Shown here: positions 3,828-8,181 of the stretch, piece after piece
How the letters are laid out: every line of letters starts with the position of its first letter
Numbering within the stretch: position 1 is the stretch's first letter
From: SZUA-430 sp034440355
GTDB lineage: Bacteria > Pseudomonadota > Alphaproteobacteria > Micropepsales > Micropepsaceae
Direction: 5' to 3'
Length of the DNA stretch: 8,181 bases
NCBI GenBank assembly: GCA_034440355.1
Contig: JAWXBY010000185.1
Coordinates: 1 to 8,181 of the forward strand
Position numbers and translations under genes: made by a program
Notes under the pieces: generated by a model
What the model was told of the DNA's origin: nothing
The model's input: the letters and a program-made list of their open reading frames with translations, nothing else
The model's database searches: none

Positions 3828-6506
3828 ATGGCGCGTGCGGCTCAAATGGGCAAGCGGTTGGTCGCGCGCGCGAAAGACGCGGACGACGATGTTGTCACGA
3901 ACGAACCGCGTGCGTTTCCGATCGATCTCCTGCCCCTGCTCGCGCCGCACAAGAAGCACGGCAAGCTGTCGCTGCGCGTCGAGCGTTTGCCGCAACAGAC
4001 GCGGCTCTCGGCCGGCACGCGCAACAATGACGGCTCGTGGTCGCTGACGCGCGACGATCTTGAGGATCTCGAATATCTCGTGCCCGACGGCGTCGAAGGC
4101 GCCACGTCGTTGTCGGTGCGCGTCGTCAGTTTGACGGCGGGCAGTACGCTGGCCGTGCTCGACTATCCGCTCGATAGCGATGCGCCGGCGCCGGTCGTCG
4201 AAGGACGCTCCGACGTCGCGGGTGAAGATGTTCAGGTTGAGCGGTTGCGCGATGAGTTGGCGAAGCTGAAAGCGTCGCTCGCCGAGCGCGACAAGGCGCT
4301 GGCGGCGATGCCGCGCGCAGAGGCGTCGCTTGCCGCTGCTGAGGCGCGCTGGGCGGCCGAGATGGAGATGCGGCTGGAGGATGCGGCCGCGAAGGCTTCG
4401 GCGCATGTGGAAACGGCGCGGCGCGCGTGGGAGGCCGAGCAGAGTGAACGGCTGAGCAAGCTCGAGGCGCGCGCACATGAGATGGCGGCCGAGGCGCGCG
4501 AGCGTGCGATGACTGAAGCGCGCGAGACGACCTCGCTGTCGGAGCGCGCGTGGAAGGCCGAAGAGGCCGCGCGTCTTGCCGCGGCCGAGGCGCAATGGCG
4601 CGAACAGCTTGCCAAGGTGACCGCCGAGGCCGAGGCGACGGCGCGTGCGGTGCGTGATGCGCAGGATGCGCTGGCCAAAGCGCAGAGTGCGTGGAAGGCC
4701 GATGAGGCGGCGCGGCTTGCAGCCGCTGAAGCGCAGTGGCGCGAGGCGACGGCGAAAGCGGTTGCCGAAGCGCGCGCCGAAGTCGATGCCGTGCGTGGCG
4801 ATCAAGGTGAGGCTGTGCGCGGGCTGCGTGATCAGCTGAGCGCGGCGCAAACCTCCCTCGCCGCCCGTGACGCGGCGCTTGCGGCTGCGAACGATGCGCT
4901 GGCCAAAGCGCAGAGTGCGTGGAAGACAGACGAAGCGGCGCGGCTTGCTGCCGCCGAAGCGCAATGGCGCGAGGCGACGGCGAAGGCGGTTGCCGAGGCG
5001 CGCGCGGAAGTCGATGCCGTTCGCGGCGATCAAGGTGAGGCTGTGCGTGGGCTGCGCGAGCAGCTGAGCGCGGTGCAAACCACCCTCGCCGCTCGTGACG
5101 CGGCGCTTGCGGCTGCGAACGATGCGCTGGCCAAGGCGCAGAGTGCGTGGAAGACAGACGAGGCGGCGCGGCTTGCTGCCGCCGAAGGGCAGTGGCGCGA
5201 GGCGACGGCGAAGGCGGTTGCCGAGGCGCGCGCGGAAGTCGATGCCGTGCGTGGCGATCAAGGCGAGGCTGTGCGCGGGCTGCGCGAGCAGGTGAGTGCG
5301 TTGGAGTCGACGCTCGCCGCTCGCGGTGCGGCGCTGGCGGAGGCGCAGGAGGCGACGGCGCGCGCGGCGCGTGACGCGCAGTATGCGCTGTCGAAGGCGG
5401 AGAGTTCTTGGAAGGCGGATGAGGCGGCGCGGCTTGCTGCCGCCGAAGCGCAGTGGCGGGCGACGTCGGCGAAGGCGGTGGCCGAGGCGCATGCTCAGGT
5501 TGATGCCGTGCGCGGCGATCAGGGCGAGGCGGAAGCTGCGTTGCGCGGCGAAGTGGCGGCGCTGAAGGCTGCGGTTGAAGAGCGCGATGCGGCTTTGAAA
5601 CGGATGGCGGCTGTGGAGGAGCAGGCGCGTGAGGCGATGCCGGCTGCGGTTGAGAGTGATCGGGACAGTGAGCTGCGGCGGTTGCGGGAGAAGGCGGCGA
5701 CGCTGGAGGCTAAGCTGATCAAGGCGAATAAGTTTGCCGAGGATGAGCAGTTGCGGTGGCAGCGGGAGGCGCAGGAGGCGATTTCGCGGGCTACTAAGGA
5801 GTGGGTGGCTAAGGAGAGTTCGCGGCGGGCTACGACTGAGGCTCAGGTTCGCAAGGAGATCGGGCAGCAGTTGGTGCAGGCGACGTCGCGGTATGAGGCG
5901 GCGGAGGCGGCTTTGTCTCAGCTTCGCATTCGGGCATCGACCCGGGACGAAGGGCGGATGGAAGTGGAGCTTGCCGGGGCGCGGGCTTCGCTGGTGGCGC
6001 GCGAGGCTGAGTTGACGCGGGTGCGGGAGCAGCTTGAGGCCATGCGCTCGATGACCGATGCTGTCGAGGCGCCTGTTGCTGCGGCCACGCCGGGTTACCC
6101 ACGGTACGTGCGCGATGCGAGTATTGCGGCGGCGATCGGCGTTGTTGTTGTCGTGGCTTATCCTCTTGTCATGGGGTTGATGTCGGCGCCGCCGCCGGCG
6201 CCGGTAGTGCAGGCGGTCGTTGCGCCGGCGCCTGCCCCGCCGCCCGTTGTCGTGCGGACGGCGGTGTTGGCGTTGGATGCGCGGCTGCGCGCCGGGCCGT
6301 CGACCAATGTCAGCGTGATTGCACCGCTGGAGCGCGGCACCAGCGTGACGATCTTGGAAGAGCGTGGCGAATGGATCCGCGTTCGCGCGGCGGGCAAGCC
6401 GGTGCGCGAAGGTTGGGTCAAGATTTCGCAGCTCAAGGACATCACGCCTTCCGTTGCGCCAGTCCCTGCAGCCGGCCCTCAGCCCGCCAATCCTCCAGCA
6501 CCTTGA
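3828..6506 (+). CDS. Repeat coiled-coil membrane protein with SH3b domain
   Basis: An 892-residue protein with no close match that I recognise, but with a readable architecture. Residues about 45-115 form a beta-rich module; LSAGTRNNDGSWSLTRDDL followed by a LSVRVVSL strand resembles the Ig-like repeats of bacterial RTX/VCBS-type adhesins. Residues about 135-745 are Ala/Glu/Arg-rich, almost free of Pro and Gly, and predicted coiled coil, including tandem 76-residue repeats each with two Trp 15 residues apart. Residues about 764-785 (IAAAIGVVVVVAYPLVMGLM) are the only transmembrane helix. A Pro/Ala/Val linker follows (786-806), then an SH3b domain (about 807-870; ALDARLRAGPSTNVSVI, GEWIRVRAAG, REGWVKISQL) and a Pro/Ala tail. 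There is no signal peptide, so the rod should be cytoplasmic and the SH3b domain periplasmic, where such domains commonly bind peptidoglycan or protein partners. I chose the ATG at 3828; a TTG at 3822 and an ATG at 3846 are alternatives. A scaffold role is inference. Arg codon use shifts to CGG after about 5600. Confidence 0.85.
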   Translation: MARAAQMGKRLVARAKDADDDVVTNEPRAFPIDLLPLLAPHKKHGKLSLRVERLPQQTRLSAGTRNNDGSWSLTRDDLEDLEYLVPDGVEGATSLSVRVVSLTAGSTLAVLDYPLDSDAPAPVVEGRSDVAGEDVQVERLRDELAKLKASLAERDKALAAMPRAEASLAAAEARWAAEMEMRLEDAAAKASAHVETARRAWEAEQSERLSKLEARAHEMAAEARERAMTEARETTSLSERAWKAEEAARLAAAEAQWREQLAKVTAEAEATARAVRDAQDALAKAQSAWKADEAARLAAAEAQWREATAKAVAEARAEVDAVRGDQGEAVRGLRDQLSAAQTSLAARDAALAAANDALAKAQSAWKTDEAARLAAAEAQWREATAKAVAEARAEVDAVRGDQGEAVRGLREQLSAVQTTLAARDAALAAANDALAKAQSAWKTDEAARLAAAEGQWREATAKAVAEARAEVDAVRGDQGEAVRGLREQVSALESTLAARGAALAEAQEATARAARDAQYALSKAESSWKADEAARLAAAEAQWRATSAKAVAEAHAQVDAVRGDQGEAEAALRGEVAALKAAVEERDAALKRMAAVEEQAREAMPAAVESDRDSELRRLREKAATLEAKLIKANKFAEDEQLRWQREAQEAISRATKEWVAKESSRRATTEAQVRKEIGQQLVQATSRYEAAEAALSQLRIRASTRDEGRMEVELAGARASLVAREAELTRVREQLEAMRSMTDAVEAPVAAATPGYPRYVRDASIAAAIGVVVVVAYPLVMGLMSAPPPAPVVQAVVAPAPAPPPVVVRTAVLALDARLRAGPSTNVSVIAPLERGTSVTILEERGEWIRVRAAGKPVREGWVKISQLKDITPSVAPVPAAGPQPANPPAP
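4665..5348 (+). repeat. Three tandem 228-bp coding repeats
   Basis: Three in-frame units lie at 4665-4892, 4893-5120 and 5121-5348, each 228 bp (76 residues), starting with Asp-Ala-Leu-Ala-Lys-Ala-Gln. Units 1 and 2 differ at 4 of 76 residues by my count. Units 2 and 3 differ at about 8 bases over the first 165 or so, almost all silent, and then diverge. A fourth, older copy starts at about 5382 after an 11-residue insertion, and a shortened copy precedes unit 1, with its Trp at 4551 lying 141 bp before that of unit 1. The pattern fits recent tandem duplication by unequal crossing-over, and copy number may vary between strains. Confidence 0.9.
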
Positions 6507-8181
6507 CGAACGCGACGGGGCCTGCGCCGTAGAAGCCGTCCTGTTCGGCGCGCTTCGCGATCTGGCCTTCGTTGTTGTAGTAGCCCGGCGTGCATTCCGC
6601 GAGGAACTTGCGGCGTTGGACGGCGAGTTTCTTGATCGTCTCCACCCACTCTTCTTCCGCTTCGGGCGTCGCTTCGATCACGCGCACTTGGTTCTGGTTG
6701 CAGTGCTTGACGATGTGGGCGACGTGGATCGCTTGCTCGGCCAGCATGTGCGGGAAGTTGGCGGTGAAGCCGGATTGCGCGTTTGAGATCAGGAACGCGT
6801 TCGGGAAGCCTTCGACGTGGAAGCCTTGGAACGTGCGCGTGCCGTTCGCCCATTTGTCCGACAATTTCTGACCGCCGCGGCCGTGGAGTTCGAAGCCCGA
6901 GCGGCGGGTGTAGCCGGTGCCGACCTCAAACCCCGTCGCGTAGATCAGGCAGTCGATCTTGTACTCCTGCCCGTTGGCGATGATGCCGTCAGCGGTGATG
7001 CGCTCCACGCCCTCGCCCTTCGTGTCGACGAGCGTCACGTTCGGCCGGTTGAAGGTGTCGAGATATTCGTCGTGGAAGCACGGGCGTTTGCAGAACTGGC
7101 GGTAATAGGGTTTGAGCGCCTCGGCCGTCGCCTTGTCGGCCACGACCTGGTCGACGCGGTTGCGCACCTGCTCCATCTTTTCGAAGTCGGCGAGTTCGAC
7201 GAGTTCTTCGATGGAGAGCTTGCCGCCCTGCCCCGCCACGCCCGCGTATTTCGCGGCGCCCTGCCCCAGGATGAGGTTGCGGATGATTTCCGTCCAGCCG
7301 TCGGAGACCAGGTCTTCCTTCTGATAGCCGCCAGAGAGCAGGATGTTGAAGTTGTCCATCCGCTGCTTTTGCCAGCCGGGCGTCAGGCCTTTCACCCAGT
7401 CGGGATCCGTCGGGCGGTTGGCGCGCACGTCGATGGAGGACGGCGTGCGCTGAAACACGTAGAGATGTTTCGCGGCCGCGCCCAAATGGGGGACACATTG
7501 AACGGCGGTGGCGCCGGTGCCGATGATGCCGACGACCTTGTCCTTCAGGCCCGTCAGGTTGCCGTTCGAATCCCCGCCCGTGTAGTCGTAGTCCCAGCGC
7601 GAGGTGTGGAAGGAATGGCCCTTGAAACTTTCGACGCCCGGAATGCCCGGCAGCTTTGGCCGGTGCAGCGGGCCTGAGGCCAGCACCACATAGCGCGCGC
7701 GGATGGCATCACCCCGGTTCGTCTTCACGATCCAGCGTGCGGCGCCCTCCTCCCAGTGCATCGACGTGATTTCGGTTTGGAAGAGCGCGTCCTTGTAGAG
7801 GCCGAATTTTTCGCCGATGGCGCGCGAGTGGGCGAGGATTTCGGGCGCGCGCGAGTATTTTTCGCGCGGCACGTAACCCACCTCCTCCAGCAGCGGCAGG
7901 TAGATGTAGGATTCGATATCGCAGGCCGCGCCCGGATAGCGGTTCCAATACCAGGTGCCGCCGAAGTCCCCGCCCTTCTCGATGATGCGCACGCGATCGA
8001 CGCCCGCCTGGCGCAGCCGCGCGCCGGCGAGCAGCCCGCCGAAGCCGCCGCCGACCACGACGACGTCCACCTCATCGGCGAGCGCCGCGCGGGTGACCGG
8101 TTTGACGTACGGGTCGTCGGCGTAGTGCGCGAAGCGGCCTTTGATCTCCTGATATTGCTCGTTGCCGTCGTCGCGCAGACG
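6442..8181 (-). CDS. Baeyer-Villiger flavin monooxygenase (5' end off window)
   Basis: The reading frame stays open from the stop at 6442 to the right edge, giving 579 visible residues; the true start lies beyond 8181. A GTG at 8070 is only an internal Val, because the preceding residues (RFAHYADDPYVKPVTRAAL and onward) are typical of the N-terminal extension of this family. In visible numbering, the FAD Rossmann motif GGGFGG is at 44-49, GGTWYWNRYPGAACD at 74-88, the Baeyer-Villiger fingerprint FKGHSFHTSRWD (F-x-G-x-x-x-H-x-x-x-W-D) at 186-197, and the NADPH-binding G-T-G-A-T-A at about 221-226. All key residues are present, so it should be a soluble class B (type I) enzyme using FAD, NADPH and O2 to convert ketones to esters or lactones. 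The substrate (cyclic, aromatic or steroid ketone) cannot be read from sequence. Its 3' end overlaps the convergent coiled-coil gene by 65 bp. Confidence 0.95.
   Translation of the reverse strand, partial: RLRDDGNEQYQEIKGRFAHYADDPYVKPVTRAALADEVDVVVVGGGFGGLLAGARLRQAGVDRVRIIEKGGDFGGTWYWNRYPGAACDIESYIYLPLLEEVGYVPREKYSRAPEILAHSRAIGEKFGLYKDALFQTEITSMHWEEGAARWIVKTNRGDAIRARYVVLASGPLHRPKLPGIPGVESFKGHSFHTSRWDYDYTGGDSNGNLTGLKDKVVGIIGTGATAVQCVPHLGAAAKHLYVFQRTPSSIDVRANRPTDPDWVKGLTPGWQKQRMDNFNILLSGGYQKEDLVSDGWTEIIRNLILGQGAAKYAGVAGQGGKLSIEELVELADFEKMEQVRNRVDQVVADKATAEALKPYYRQFCKRPCFHDEYLDTFNRPNVTLVDTKGEGVERITADGIIANGQEYKIDCLIYATGFEVGTGYTRRSGFELHGRGGQKLSDKWANGTRTFQGFHVEGFPNAFLISNAQSGFTANFPHMLAEQAIHVAHIVKHCNQNQVRVIEATPEAEEEWVETIKKLAVQRRKFLAECTPGYYNNEGQIAKRAEQDGFYGAGPVAFVKVLEDWRAEGRLQGLAQRKA

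Noticed and set aside
3717..5492. 591-residue open frame on the minus strand opposite the coiled-coil gene
   Set aside because: It is antisense to the repeats; its Arg/Leu-rich translation merely mirrors the Ala/Glu/Arg codons of the plus-strand gene. Stops are rare there because of GC-rich repeated codons. The plus strand has coherent domains throughout.
4665..5600. CRISPR or other non-coding repeat array
   Set aside because: Units are 228 bp, contiguous, in frame and protein-coding, with no spacers.
6817..7677. 286-residue plus-strand frame inside the monooxygenase gene
   Set aside because: The minus strand has all Baeyer-Villiger motifs; this is a GC-driven antisense shadow.

Overview
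The window is a high-GC, gene-dense stretch of bacterial chromosome. By style it looks like an alphaproteobacterium: strong GC3 bias, GTG/TTG start candidates, an Ala/Arg/Glu-rich coiled-coil protein, and GFA-family and Baeyer-Villiger genes. That placement is an inference from overall character and could not be tested here. There is no rRNA, no complete tRNA, no insertion sequence and no CRISPR array.

Layout from left to right. (1) A complete GFA/CENP-V-type zinc protein lies at 28-432 behind a textbook Shine-Dalgarno. (2) A 250-bp gap (433-681) is full of inverted repeats and holds a tRNA T-arm look-alike, but no cloverleaf I can complete. (3) A secreted protein of unknown function (682-2085, +) runs tail to tail, with a 9-bp gap, into (4) a GNAT acetyltransferase (2095-2604, -). 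(5) A divergent intergenic region (2605-2842) contains an AT-rich island with a 16-bp palindrome, followed by a GC-rich leader hairpin in front of (6) mazG (2843-3661, +), the house-cleaning NTP pyrophosphohydrolase. (7) A 166-bp gap holds a possible weak terminator and a hairpin just before the next ribosome-binding site. (8) A large protein (3828-6506, +) joins an N-terminal beta module, a coiled coil of about 600 residues with tandem 76-residue repeats, one transmembrane helix, a Pro-rich linker and a C-terminal SH3b domain. (9) On the opposite strand, overlapping its 3' end by 65 bp, is a Baeyer-Villiger flavin monooxygenase whose 5' end lies beyond the right edge of the window (6442 to beyond 8181, -).

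The genes do not form one obvious pathway. Apart from possible co-transcription of mazG with the coiled-coil gene, each looks like its own transcription unit. The most unusual object is the repeat-bearing coiled-coil/TM/SH3b protein, which by topology could tie a cytoplasmic rod to the cell wall. I found no clear multi-gene novel system. The other items worth a second look are the palindromic mazG/GNAT control region, the structured gap at 452-591 and the family-less secreted protein.
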